From: JACKDX01 sp964640175
GTDB lineage: Bacteria; Myxococcota_A; Polyangia; Polyangiales; GCA-016699535
Reading direction: 5' to 3'
Assembly (NCBI GenBank): GCA_964640175.1
Contig: CAZXFW010000004.1
Location: 124,001 to 188,000, forward strand
DNA: 64,000 bases
Part shown: positions 9,244 through 18,162 of the stretch, in pieces
How positions within the stretch are numbered: position 1 is the first letter of the stretch
How the letters are laid out: each line of letters opens with the position of its first letter
Position numbers and translations under genes: made by a program
Notes under the pieces: generated by a model
Told to the model about the DNA's origin: nothing
Database searches by the model: none
What the model saw: the letters and a program-made list of their open reading frames with translations, nothing else

Positions 9244-11159
9244 TTGTTGATTACCTCACGTACATCTAATTTTAACTGCGCTGAGCCTGTTAATGCTGTT
9301 TTAAAGTCGATAGCACGCCTAACCTGTGTCACAAATGCAGACGAACGCTCACTTACATTGGAAGGTTGCAACACATCCAATGCAGAGCCGGGCAAGTCTG
9401 GCACCACATGTCCCTGCATGCGCAACCCTTGCGTAGGCATCTTCAAAGATATTACCAATGCATTGGCTGCAAAGCCATTGCGTATAATTCCAAGCACATC
9501 ATCTAAACTGCGTGGGACGGGCTGCTCCAGGTTTACTAAGTTTCCAGGTTCAAGCACAAGCTCTATTTGGCGCCCTGCAGCTCGTTCTGGAATCTCAACC
9601 ATGATCACTTCAGTACGTTCTGATTCGCCATAACGTTGAAATGTCACATGCACAGGAATTTTTGTTCCCGGATCGACTTCATCCCCGCTGACAGCCGCCC
9701 GAAGAATTCGTGTTACATTTCGCTTGAAATCCAGCGAAATTTGGACGTCCACTGCCTTGACCTTTGCGGGCTCAAAGGGATTGGCAAACGCTGCCTCAAT
9801 GAGAGAAAACAAACGAATACCGCTTAGAAAGCCCGCTCCTCCCAAACCTGCTTCGGAATACCCAAAGTCTTGCACTGTCTGCGTACCATGGCCTTCAATG
9901 TCTACCTTGCTTGTCACTGTATACATCACATCAGTCACATCATTAACCGTGGCTTTCAGTGCATTCATCGTAGTCACCAACACAAGCAGCGGGGAAAGCA
10001 TTCGATGATTTGCAATCCGTACATTCCATTCCTGACGAAGCCCTTTGGGAAGCCCTGCGATCTTAACCTTCAATGGAATCGTTTCGGCTTTTGTAGCTGT
10101 ATCTATGACAATAGCCGATTGACGATCGTGCACCAATGCCCCTAATGAATGCACACTCTCTGCAATTTTAAATGAACGCATATAGCTCGCAAAGATATGA
10201 AGCACCCGAGCCGTCGCTGTGGGCAAACCAACCTCTCCGGCATCCAACATAGGATGGCCAAACGCCAGGACACGCTTCCCCTCCACATACGTTACAGTGC
10301 CAGTGCCCATCATGTTAATATCGCCATGTGCCATCTCGACAGCAATCGCTCCGCCATTAACGTAGTTGTGATCGACAGAGCTCTTGACGGAAGGCTGCCT
10401 TGGCGAGCTCCCTCCTGCCTGCAGCGGCACTAAACCGAGGGGCTCAAGTTGTTCACTAAGCCATGAGAGCGTCGAGTCATGTAGACCTCCGACCATCAAG
10501 GGCGTGACCGCTTGCTTGAGTCCTGGGTATCGGTTGTCGTGAGTAGTAGTACGTTTATGGCTTAGGGCGTTAAGCGCAAAAAGCGCATCCCGTCGTTCAC
10601 CACGATACGGAAACAGCGATGGCGACAACAATGCCTGAGACATTCCAAGAGATGGCCTTCTGGGAAGTGGCTGTAAAGGCATAAAATTGGGACGAACAGG
10701 TCGTCGCAACTCAGCCATCATATTCGCAATGGGCGTGACCCCTGCAATAGGATCTTTACCAAACGACCACCCGTACGCATAGGCTCCCGCAAGTTTGCCC
10801 TCTAAATAGATTGGGCTGCCACTCATCCCAGCTACAATCGTGGCATGATCTAACTGTGGATGTACCGTCTTAACCAAGATGAGATCTTGGTCTGGCCTAA
10901 AATTGTGTAATACATCAATTACTTCCACTTCAAAGCGTTCAGGTTGGGTGCCACGAAATACCGTCAGGCCGTAGCCCTTCATGCCTGGACGAATGGATTC
11001 GACGGCAATGGTTTTCAATGCCGGCTGGGCCAATACAAATGCAGCCGCAGCTACCGTTACCGCCGCTAAAAGCCAACCAATTCCCCGCAAAAGCCACATC
11101 ATTCCAAAACCCAGACAGTGATTACATCTCCCTTTTACGCACCTGTCCAAAAAGAGCAT
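9240..11159 (-). CDS. SpoIVB-like (S55 family) serine peptidase, membrane-anchored or secreted
   Basis: A protein of about 639 residues. Near the N-terminus, IRPGMKGYGLTVF leads to AGMSGSPIYLEGKLAGA, matching the catalytic-Ser region of sporulation peptidase SpoIVB (S55). FGHPMLDAG with a candidate catalytic His comes later, at about 300-308, so the Ser and His motifs occur in the opposite order to SpoIVB. A hydrophobic segment (about 22-48) would secrete or anchor it. ATG 11159 has GAGG seven bases upstream; ATG 11102, just before the hydrophobic segment, would give a more usual signal peptide. The start is uncertain. No PDZ domain is obvious. The downstream propeller gene overlaps its stop. 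Confidence 0.8.
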   Translation of the reverse strand: MLFLDRCVKGRCNHCLGFGMMWLLRGIGWLLAAVTVAAAAFVLAQPALKTIAVESIRPGMKGYGLTVFRGTQPERFEVEVIDVLHNFRPDQDLILVKTVHPQLDHATIVAGMSGSPIYLEGKLAGAYAYGWSFGKDPIAGVTPIANMMAELRRPVRPNFMPLQPLPRRPSLGMSQALLSPSLFPYRGERRDALFALNALSHKRTTTHDNRYPGLKQAVTPLMVGGLHDSTLSWLSEQLEPLGLVPLQAGGSSPRQPSVKSSVDHNYVNGGAIAVEMAHGDINMMGTGTVTYVEGKRVLAFGHPMLDAGEVGLPTATARVLHIFASYMRSFKIAESVHSLGALVHDRQSAIVIDTATKAETIPLKVKIAGLPKGLRQEWNVRIANHRMLSPLLVLVTTMNALKATVNDVTDVMYTVTSKVDIEGHGTQTVQDFGYSEAGLGGAGFLSGIRLFSLIEAAFANPFEPAKVKAVDVQISLDFKRNVTRILRAAVSGDEVDPGTKIPVHVTFQRYGESERTEVIMVEIPERAAGRQIELVLEPGNLVNLEQPVPRSLDDVLGIIRNGFAANALVISLKMPTQGLRMQGHVVPDLPGSALDVLQPSNVSERSSAFVTQVRRAIDFKTALTGSAQLKLDVREVINK

Positions 11160-11289
11160 CACCTAGCCTCAACGCCTGCAAAACCATGGCACCCCTCTCC
11201 TGTCACTACCCCTTCGGATCCAGGCCTTAAGCAATGCTTGCAAAGCACACCTACTGCGATAGTCTTAGCCAGCGCGTGGGACTTCAACT

Positions 11290-12174
11290 ATGAAACTGTT
11301 TACCCTAATTAACTTTACCATTATTAGCATCATCTCCTTTCACGGATGTAAGGCATCCACAGGCGCCCCTGAAATAGATGCAGCTCTCGATAGCAACGAT
11401 CAAGACGCCAGCATCAATAGCGATCCAATCGATGTTGGCTGGTATCGATTTGAAAACAACGGCAGCGTACGAGAACTCGCTTTGGTTCGTGGCACTACCT
11501 TATTCAGGTTTGATTTTACAGCCAACGCTGGGACTGGTGAGTGGCTAGAGCCCCTCGACTTACAGGAAAACTGGGGCGTCGCGAATGCCCCATTCGAAAC
11601 GTCCGCGGCATCGCTGGATGTTGCGTGGTATCGTTATGACGATACCCAAGGCGAGCCAACGATCCGCAAACTCAATGTCATGCGAAACAGTACTCTTCAC
11701 GTCTATGATTACACGACCAACACTTGGACTACTTCTGATCTGAGTACTGACACCGCAGCCAATACTGGCTGGGCAAGCGCTCTAGGCCCCTTTGCTTCTA
11801 ACAATACTGCACCGCTTGATGCAGCCTGGTACCGCTATGAAGGAGGAGATGCCAACACGCGACGTCTATCGGTCGTACGTGGTACCAAACAATTTACGTT
11901 TGACTTTGCTACTGGACAATGGAGTAGTCCACAGAATCTAACCGATGAGGATAATCCATGGACACAAACGGATGCTCCCTTTAACTCTGGAACATTCCCT
12001 ATTGACGTGACGTGGTTTCGGTATGAAGGTACAGGGGCAAACAAAATCCGCTTGCTTGGTGTCTTACGGGGCACCACTCAATATACCTACAATTTCTTAG
12101 AAAACACTTGGAATCCAGTCATCACCCACACCACAGGGAGTTGGACTGAAGCAAACGGTCCTTTCGCCCCATAA
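11290..12174 (+). CDS. Lipoprotein with four tandem (hemopexin-like) repeats
   Basis: A 294-aa protein with a lipoprotein signal (FHGC, Cys20) and a short Asp-rich linker. Four imperfect repeats of about 57-65 residues start near residues 49, 110, 177 and 239. Each reads roughly [I/L]D-x-x-W-[Y/F]-R-Y/F...R-x-L-x-V-x-RG-T-x-x-[F/Y]-x-[F/Y]-[D/N]-[F/Y]...W...W...PF. The (I/L)D-x-x-W opening, central RGT-x-x-F strand and late W resemble hemopexin blades, and four units would close a four-bladed propeller. This is pattern-based inference. It would sit on the outer membrane or cell surface. Its function is unknown. Confidence 0.8.
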   Translation: MKLFTLINFTIISIISFHGCKASTGAPEIDAALDSNDQDASINSDPIDVGWYRFENNGSVRELALVRGTTLFRFDFTANAGTGEWLEPLDLQENWGVANAPFETSAASLDVAWYRYDDTQGEPTIRKLNVMRNSTLHVYDYTTNTWTTSDLSTDTAANTGWASALGPFASNNTAPLDAAWYRYEGGDANTRRLSVVRGTKQFTFDFATGQWSSPQNLTDEDNPWTQTDAPFNSGTFPIDVTWFRYEGTGANKIRLLGVLRGTTQYTYNFLENTWNPVITHTTGSWTEANGPFAP

Positions 12175-12198
12175 TAGAACCAGGAGGGTTAAACTATC

Positions 12199-12684
12199 AT
12201 GAACATGAAACTAAACTTTCTGCTTTACGTCGGTATGTTTAGCTTGGCCTCACTTGGGCTAAGTGCGTGCCAACCTTCACTGGCACCTCTTTATGCTCCT
12301 ACCACAACAGCAGGCATACACTCATCGGGTGCATCCTATACTGCCAATGAGATCAAGGCAGCGGTGCTATCAGGGCTTCAAGCCAAAAACTGGCATCTCG
12401 TGACCACCAAGGAAGGCCGTATCGAAGCCGAGACGACTTCCGGCAGACATACTGCACGTGTCGTGGTCAGCTACAATGCCTCAGGTTGGAGTATCGGCTA
12501 TATTTCCAGCTCTCCAGGCCTGAAATACCAACATGATCCTCAACATGGGACCATTATTCATCGCAGATACAATCACTGGATTCGTATGTTAAATGAGGCC
12601 ATTGGACATGCACTTGTCAGTAGCGCAACCCCTGGCCAAGACCCCACCCCTGAAGCGCCTGCCCCACCACCCTCCACGTCATAA
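12199..12684 (+). CDS. Small lipoprotein of unknown function
   Basis: A 161-aa protein with a good Shine-Dalgarno sequence (AGGAGGG, ten bases upstream) and a clear lipoprotein signal ending in LSAC (Cys24). The middle (about 50-135) reads as a compact alpha/beta domain with ANEIKAAVLSGLQAKNW and a repeated-strand segment; the tail is Pro-rich. It lies 24 nt after the repeat lipoprotein, so the two may be co-transcribed. I do not recognise the family. Confidence 0.8.
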   Translation: MNMKLNFLLYVGMFSLASLGLSACQPSLAPLYAPTTTAGIHSSGASYTANEIKAAVLSGLQAKNWHLVTTKEGRIEAETTSGRHTARVVVSYNASGWSIGYISSSPGLKYQHDPQHGTIIHRRYNHWIRMLNEAIGHALVSSATPGQDPTPEAPAPPPSTS

Positions 12685-12748
12685 GTTTGTTGGCTTCGGG
12701 TGACAGCAGCTCTTCAAATCCCTGTCACGTGTTATACACTCCTTCCGC

Positions 12749-13240
12749 ATGTCCTCTATAATCCAAGCGCTAAAGCTTCTTGCCCTAGGGACGATACTTG
12801 GAGTGACCCTCGGTGTATTTCTTGGATTTCCATCGAGCACAGCCCAAGATTCTGAACAAACGGCATGTTTTGGGCCTATCCCATCGACCCCATTAGTTCA
12901 ATGGATTACGCCTGCCCAAGCTAGGCTATTGCTTGACAATACAGATGTACGCTTTGTAGATGCGCGTAATGAAGATGCCTTTCAGCAAGGACACATTACA
13001 GGGGCAATCCATCTTCCTTTGGAAAACGGAGTCCTTTCAGAATCACGACTGACACGTCTTAAAGGAACACGTACTATCATCACTTATTGCGACACCCAAG
13101 GTTCATGTTCAGCCTCTCGACGTGTAGCTAGCCTACTTTTTGCAGCTGGCTTTACGGATGTACGAGTCCTTGAAGGCGGCATGCCTGCATGGATACAAGC
13201 CAAGTACCCTGCTCAAGCCGGCGCATGCAACGACTGCTGA
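12749..13240 (+). CDS. Membrane-anchored rhodanese-like protein
   Basis: A 163-aa protein with one N-terminal membrane helix (about 8-26) and a single rhodanese domain (about 50-150). FVDARNEDAFQQGHITGAIH is the standard entry motif, and YCDTQGSC places the likely catalytic Cys at residue 114, with an unusual second Cys (120) in the loop. The tail ends in a CxxC (160-163). Rhodanese domains carry sulfur or handle thiols; the anchor places this one at the outer face of the inner membrane. A MauE/DoxX protein follows 18 nt later, pointing to a shared redox role. Confidence 0.9.
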   Translation: MSSIIQALKLLALGTILGVTLGVFLGFPSSTAQDSEQTACFGPIPSTPLVQWITPAQARLLLDNTDVRFVDARNEDAFQQGHITGAIHLPLENGVLSESRLTRLKGTRTIITYCDTQGSCSASRRVASLLFAAGFTDVRVLEGGMPAWIQAKYPAQAGACNDC

Positions 13241-13258
13241 TTTGATGAAGCTCCTACC

Positions 13259-13729
13259 ATGTCCAACGAGACTAAACCTTCCACACTTCTCATTCTTGCT
13301 CGCATCAGTGGCCTAATATTAGGTTGCCTATGGGCTATTGCCGCAGTGCCCAAATTGATGGATGCGCAAACATTTGCTGAAAGCATTCGTAATTACCAAC
13401 TTTTGCCTCCATGGAGCATAGGCCCATTGGCACGCATCCTGCCGGTCCTTGAACTCGTGATTTCGGTGGCGTTAATTACTGGCATACTCCAACAAGGTGC
13501 AGCGCTATTAAGCATAGGGTTGCTTACGGTATTTAGCATTGCCATGTTGCAAGCGATGGCCCGAGGAATTGATCTAAGCTGTGGATGCTTTGGAGCCGCA
13601 ATCGAAGCCCCTGTGAGTTGGTGGAATATCAGCCGTAACCTCATTCTAATGGGATTGGCACTGCTTGTGTTGTGGAAACATCCCAGCCGTTGGCCCTGGC
13701 GTACTTCGGGTTCAAGTGTATCTACCTAA
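13259..13729 (+). CDS. MauE/DoxX-family redox-associated membrane protein
   Basis: A 156-aa inner-membrane protein with four predicted helices. Between helices three and four lies SCGCFG (Cys108, Cys110), the conserved Cys pair of MauE/DoxX-like proteins that cooperate with extracytoplasmic thiol oxidoreductases. It directly follows the rhodanese gene and precedes two exported proteins, one of them Cys-rich. A role in disulfide or thiol handling for secreted products is likely, but its partner is not identified. Confidence 0.85.
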   Translation: MSNETKPSTLLILARISGLILGCLWAIAAVPKLMDAQTFAESIRNYQLLPPWSIGPLARILPVLELVISVALITGILQQGAALLSIGLLTVFSIAMLQAMARGIDLSCGCFGAAIEAPVSWWNISRNLILMGLALLVLWKHPSRWPWRTSGSSVST

Positions 13730-13775
13730 ACCACTGAAACTTATGCCTAGCTTGACTAAAGCTTATCCTGGTTTC

Positions 13776-14378
13776 ATGGTTAAGCGTATGCGTTTGTATC
13801 TCACATGTTTATTGCTCATCGGGCCCCTACTTACGCCATCCATTACCCGAGCCTCTACCGTTATGGCGCTCGATCTCCAGGAGCTTGTGGGTGGCGCTAA
13901 CGAAATCGTGATAGGCCGCATAGCGAGCAAACGCTATCTCAAAAGCAACCGTGGTCAAATCATGACCGAATACACTGTGGCTATCCGGGAAACAATCAAA
14001 GGCAGCAGCCAAGCCAAAGAACGCGTCTTAGTCTACCAGCCTGGAGGAGTTATTGATGGCATCGGGATGCGCGTCGCAGGCACACCTGTCTTTGAAATCA
14101 ACCAGGACTATCTCTTATTTGCCCGAAGCAGTACTCGCATTGATGGCCAAGGGCTTGTGCTTTTTCCTATTGGCATGTCCCAAGGCGCTTTACGGATTCA
14201 CTACGACAAAGCAGGAAACCAGACAGTATTGCCCAGCTCAGACCTTCATGCCGTTACCTATGACAGCCGAACAGGACTTAGAGCGGCTTCAGGCGCCGTA
14301 AACAAACCTGTCGCACTTTCGACATTGCTAAATCGTGTACGTGAATATATAGCTTCGCAACGTGCACAATCTCGCTAA
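13776..14378 (+). CDS. Exported protein of unknown function upstream of matrixin-like protease
   Basis: From ATG 13776 this is a 200-aa protein with a signal peptide (about 1-28, ending TRAS). The mature part begins LDLQELVGGANEIVIGRI and contains VYQPGG and DYLLFA, a pattern I have seen in secreted proteins near matrixins in myxobacteria. The frame is open upstream to 13665, overlapping the MauE gene; the signal peptide supports the later start, with ATG 13788 also possible. Its end overlaps the protease gene by 17 bases, which implies co-expression. Confidence 0.75.
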   Translation: MVKRMRLYLTCLLLIGPLLTPSITRASTVMALDLQELVGGANEIVIGRIASKRYLKSNRGQIMTEYTVAIRETIKGSSQAKERVLVYQPGGVIDGIGMRVAGTPVFEINQDYLLFARSSTRIDGQGLVLFPIGMSQGALRIHYDKAGNQTVLPSSDLHAVTYDSRTGLRAASGAVNKPVALSTLLNRVREYIASQRAQSR

Positions 14379-15354
14379 ATTTTTATTGGGTGCCCTGTTA
14401 GTAACCACTTTTTTCACGCTGGTACCATTCGCGGCCAAGGCATGGTGCCAAATGACTACACAGCCTGCGGAAACCCAAGGTGGCATCCCTATAGCGTGCT
14501 CCACCGATGGAGTCCCTCTTAAATGGAAGAAACGATGCACACAAGTCGCCTTGAACAACACTCAGGAGCTACCACGCGACCTGGTAAACCTATCAGAAAC
14601 CGATGTGCGACGTATCATCAACGAAGCGTTTGCGGTCTGGGAAGCCAGCAGTGTCGACCAAGGCCTGAAAGTAGAATTATCAGACGGTTCTTCCGAATGT
14701 GAGAAAGCCGAATACAACCAGGATGGTCCCAACATGAACACTGTGATCCTAGCAAGTGACTGGAGCGAACGAGGTTATTGGATCGGTGGCATGTTCGCCC
14801 CTTATGATCCGGCAGCGTTTGCAGTCACGACCGCTTGGCATAATGCGACAACAGGAGAGATCCTAGACGTTGACATCGAGATCAATGAACAACGCGGACC
14901 CTACATCGAATGTGACCGTTCATGTGCTGAGGGAGGTTGCGTTGGCGAAAAAGATACACAAGACAGACAAGTCGTCGATCTCTCCAATGTCCTTACTCAT
15001 GAAGTGGGCCATTATTATGGCCTCGATCACCCCGCGTTGGATCCTTCCGATAGCGATGATGAGCGTCTTTCAACCATGTGGGCAAAAGCCCCAGCAGGTG
15101 AAGTTTGCAAACGTGTACTTAAAGAAGACGACATTCAAGGGTTACAAACAATTTATCCTGCACAATCTCTGGAAGGTACGTGTGATTTTTCGCCCTATGG
15201 TGGAGCTTCATTAGTATGCAGCGGAAAAGAAGACGGCTGCTCATGTTCGACCTCAAACAGCAGCCAATCCAATGGTCTTTTTGCGTTGTTTGCTATGGGG
15301 CTACTGATTTTGAATCGGAAGAGGCATCGGCAGCACGTACACGTTCCAAAATAA
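14362..15354 (+). CDS. Matrixin-like zinc metalloprotease with MYXO-CTERM-like tail
   Basis: A 330-aa secreted metzincin starting at a GTG that overlaps the previous gene. It has a signal peptide (about 1-26), a Cys-containing pro-region, a catalytic domain with HEVGHYYGLDH (213-223), and STMWAKA (237-243) as the Met-turn. The tail holds a CxC (Cys293, Cys295), then a hydrophobic segment (about 305-317) and RKRHR, the layout of MYXO-CTERM surface-sorting signals. It is therefore probably surface-anchored and cleaves extracellular proteins. The last 62 bases overlap the convergent OmpA-family gene. Confidence 0.9.
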   Translation: MHNLAKFLLGALLVTTFFTLVPFAAKAWCQMTTQPAETQGGIPIACSTDGVPLKWKKRCTQVALNNTQELPRDLVNLSETDVRRIINEAFAVWEASSVDQGLKVELSDGSSECEKAEYNQDGPNMNTVILASDWSERGYWIGGMFAPYDPAAFAVTTAWHNATTGEILDVDIEINEQRGPYIECDRSCAEGGCVGEKDTQDRQVVDLSNVLTHEVGHYYGLDHPALDPSDSDDERLSTMWAKAPAGEVCKRVLKEDDIQGLQTIYPAQSLEGTCDFSPYGGASLVCSGKEDGCSCSTSNSSQSNGLFALFAMGLLILNRKRHRQHVHVPK

Positions 15355-17440
15355 CAAATTGCACACGCCGATTGCGGGCTCGGTTTGAAGGAGTGATGTT
15401 GGGGACCAAAGGCTGCTCCATACCAAATCCTTTGGCAGTCAAACGATCCTTATCGATCCCTGCTTCCTCGATCAGCCATGTTCGAATGGCTTCCGCACGA
15501 CGCTCTGATAAGCTTTTATTTAAAGCCGCTTTACCAATATTATCGGTATGCCCCTGAATTTCTATACGAAGCATCTCGGGATTGCGGATCAACACATCCG
15601 CAATCTCCTCCATGATTGGAATGCTATCAAGTGAGACCTCTGCCTTTCCTGGCGCAAAGTGAATCTGCTTACGTAGCACGATCTTATCATTCTGAACTCG
15701 CACCAAAGGCGTTTGTGGTTTCGCCGTTAATGTTACTTTGACCTGCACCTTTTGCTGTGCCTCTACACGAATAGTTTGCTGCCTCATCAGGAAATCAGAT
15801 GCATCGATACGTAACGTGTACTCTCCGGGCTGTAAAACACGTGAAACAAGCCCCTGGTTGTCAGTTTGAAGGTTCGCCTGTGCTGACGAAGAAGCCTTGT
15901 CTCTCGATCCGACAGGAATAAAAATGACCATTGCACCTACTACAGGGGCATCTTTGTCATCAACGACCTGCACCGTGGCATTGTCAGTTGGGGCAGCAGC
16001 TTTCAAAGGACAGCGTGTTTGCACCTCCTGTTGTTCCTGTGGGATCTGAACAAGACATGTCGCAGACTCAAAGCCATCAGCTCGAATGTCAAGCATGACA
16101 GGACCCTTATTAGGGAGCGCATAACTTGCAAAATGTCCATCACTGTTAGTCAGCAATGGATTGGCCGATGTCCCCGTGAAATGAACCTCAGCACGCGTAA
16201 TTGGAGCGTTGGTAGCAGCGTCTACCACCACGCCTTGAATGCGAACTCCAGGACTTCCTGCAACAGCAGCGCGCTCTCGTTCAATCACGACAGGCTCAGG
16301 CTCACGAGTGTCATAAGCGTACCCGGCGCCCAAAAACACAGAATAGGGCACCAGTGGCGCGAGCTCTCGCACAAAGTTGGAGGTGCCTTGAAGTCCAATG
16401 TCTACACCAGCAAACACCGCCAGCCCTCTAACGGGAGGCAGAAATTTTGCACCCATTGTGAGCATCATTGGGAAAGCTTCAAAGCCCGCTTGGTCAAGGC
16501 AGCCATCCGTTCCGCTCATAGGGGCGGTATTCGAACCCGCTCCAGGCACAAAAGGACAATTGTAACCTTGTCGATTAATAGGAATGCCAAGTTGCCATTC
16601 TACAATAGGACTAATGGTAAAGTCAGATGTGACAGCGAGTGGAGCTTCTGCACCCACGCTTATATTGAGTCTATCAACCCGATTGATGTTCAAGTTATAG
16701 CGCTCTACGTTTGTGATTAAATGACGCGTTTCAAACTGTGGATCTGTAGGAGCATCGTCAAGAGCATTAAATCTCTGCTGCTCGACGTCTTGAACTAACT
16801 CTGAAGAATTATCCAGTTGGTATTGAATACCCAAACGCGCTAGCAAAGGAATGGCATTTCGCAATCGCCGAAAGTCGGTACTAAGATTGGCACGAAATGA
16901 AAAACCCGTTGCAGCAAGGTCAATGCCAATATCATCCACGCTATTAAGGAATGTGGTGCCGACATCACCACCTATAATTAACCATGGTAATATGGCATGA
17001 AATGCTTTGATCCCCAGATTGATATCGCCCATTACCTGAGATAACTGCGGAACGCTTTGAGAATTGGTATTGCTATTGCCAAGTACCGCTCCGTACAGCT
17101 CTAGGAAACTTAACGGTGTCCAACTAAAGGATAGAGCTCCTCCCACGTGGTCATGCTCATCGCCAGAAATTAAAAAATCACTTGCAGAAAAGAAATCCAC
17201 ACCCAGTTGCAGTCGAAACGTTCCCTTAGGCGCAGAGCCTGCATCGACGACATGAAAACCACCTACCGGACCAAGCCACGTATTGTGAAGAACAAAACGC
17301 TCATCGCGTTGTGTTTTCTGTTCACCCTGGTCTGTACTTTCCGAGGCGGAAACCGTTTTTGTCTGTTGTTGTGCAGCTACAGGAACCGCATATGTTAACG
17401 TCACAAAGCCAAGTGCCACAACTCGTAATAGCCGATACAT
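15293..17440 (-). CDS. OmpA-family outer-membrane protein with carboxypeptidase-regulatory-like domains
   Basis: About 715 residues from ATG 17440, which starts a clean signal peptide ending VAA; ATG 17479 would add 13 residues. The first ~380 residues look like an outer-membrane beta-barrel. They are followed by two Ig-like carboxypeptidase-regulatory units (GVRIQGVVVDAATNAPI; NATVQVVDDKDAPVVGAM) and a C-terminal OmpA peptidoglycan-binding domain (EIQGHTDNIGKAALNKSLSE; SNRARNRRV). It would tether the outer membrane to the wall. The C-terminal coding region overlaps the convergent protease gene by 62 bases. Confidence 0.9.
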   Translation of the reverse strand: MYRLLRVVALGFVTLTYAVPVAAQQQTKTVSASESTDQGEQKTQRDERFVLHNTWLGPVGGFHVVDAGSAPKGTFRLQLGVDFFSASDFLISGDEHDHVGGALSFSWTPLSFLELYGAVLGNSNTNSQSVPQLSQVMGDINLGIKAFHAILPWLIIGGDVGTTFLNSVDDIGIDLAATGFSFRANLSTDFRRLRNAIPLLARLGIQYQLDNSSELVQDVEQQRFNALDDAPTDPQFETRHLITNVERYNLNINRVDRLNISVGAEAPLAVTSDFTISPIVEWQLGIPINRQGYNCPFVPGAGSNTAPMSGTDGCLDQAGFEAFPMMLTMGAKFLPPVRGLAVFAGVDIGLQGTSNFVRELAPLVPYSVFLGAGYAYDTREPEPVVIERERAAVAGSPGVRIQGVVVDAATNAPITRAEVHFTGTSANPLLTNSDGHFASYALPNKGPVMLDIRADGFESATCLVQIPQEQQEVQTRCPLKAAAPTDNATVQVVDDKDAPVVGAMVIFIPVGSRDKASSSAQANLQTDNQGLVSRVLQPGEYTLRIDASDFLMRQQTIRVEAQQKVQVKVTLTAKPQTPLVRVQNDKIVLRKQIHFAPGKAEVSLDSIPIMEEIADVLIRNPEMLRIEIQGHTDNIGKAALNKSLSERRAEAIRTWLIEEAGIDKDRLTAKGFGMEQPLVPNITPSNRARNRRVQFVILERVRAADASSDSKSVAP

Positions 17441-17493
17441 GTACGATAGTGTGCGCTGTTTTTGGAAGAACGTCCACATTCCTGAACACAGCT

Positions 17494-18162
17494 TCAGGCA
17501 TCTGCTCCTTCGTCTGAATCTTCTGTCGGATCTGAAAACTGCTCGCTTTCGGCAGCTACTTCCGCCACGACACGCCTAGCCGCTGGTTCAACAACATAAT
17601 AACTACCAGAAGCCGGACGAGGAGGATGCGCAGGAAAAGGCAGCCCTCCGGCATAGGTGAACAGTCCTGAAGATGGAGGGTGAGACTCATGCTCTTGTAC
17701 TGCTTCAGGCCGCCATGAACCTCTGACTGGGGGTCGACTTAGATAAACTCCTTCTAATGAAGGGTCTACTATGTGTTCCACATCCGGACCAAACTCATCA
17801 ACGGGTTGCACGGCATCATTGTCCAACCCTAAGTCCTGCTCAGCCATCGCAGAACGAGCCTGAAGAAGTTCATCAAAAACAACTTGTGATGCTCCGTCGA
17901 ACTGCAACGAGTCCAACATAAGATCATAACGCTGGCTTTGTTGTGCCTCATCTCCGTTATCCAATATTCCTGCACAACGTCCAAATCCTTCTAAAATAGG
18001 AATCTGGTCGACTAACGCGATCTGGAACTGTACCCATTCACCTTCAGGCACCACAACCGACGCTGGTAACACAAGATGTTCTTCATCGACTTGCGTGCGA
18101 AAGCCTTCTAGAAATTCATCCGCATCACGAAAGGATGTTTCAATGATAATGGCTTGAGTCAT
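17494..18162 (-). CDS. PilZ-like N-terminal domain protein with disordered tail
   Basis: A 222-aa protein. The first ~85 residues (FLEGFRTQVDEEHLVLPASV; EGEWVQFQIAL; GFGRCAGI) look like the diverged PilZ module seen in myxobacterial proteins. The rest is acidic and Pro-rich, probably unstructured. The classical RxxxR and D/NxSxxG c-di-GMP-binding residues are not evident, so nucleotide binding is doubtful. Its start overlaps the xseB stop (ATGA), so translation is coupled. Confidence 0.6.
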   Translation of the reverse strand: MTQAIIIETSFRDADEFLEGFRTQVDEEHLVLPASVVVPEGEWVQFQIALVDQIPILEGFGRCAGILDNGDEAQQSQRYDLMLDSLQFDGASQVVFDELLQARSAMAEQDLGLDNDAVQPVDEFGPDVEHIVDPSLEGVYLSRPPVRGSWRPEAVQEHESHPPSSGLFTYAGGLPFPAHPPRPASGSYYVVEPAARRVVAEVAAESEQFSDPTEDSDEGADA

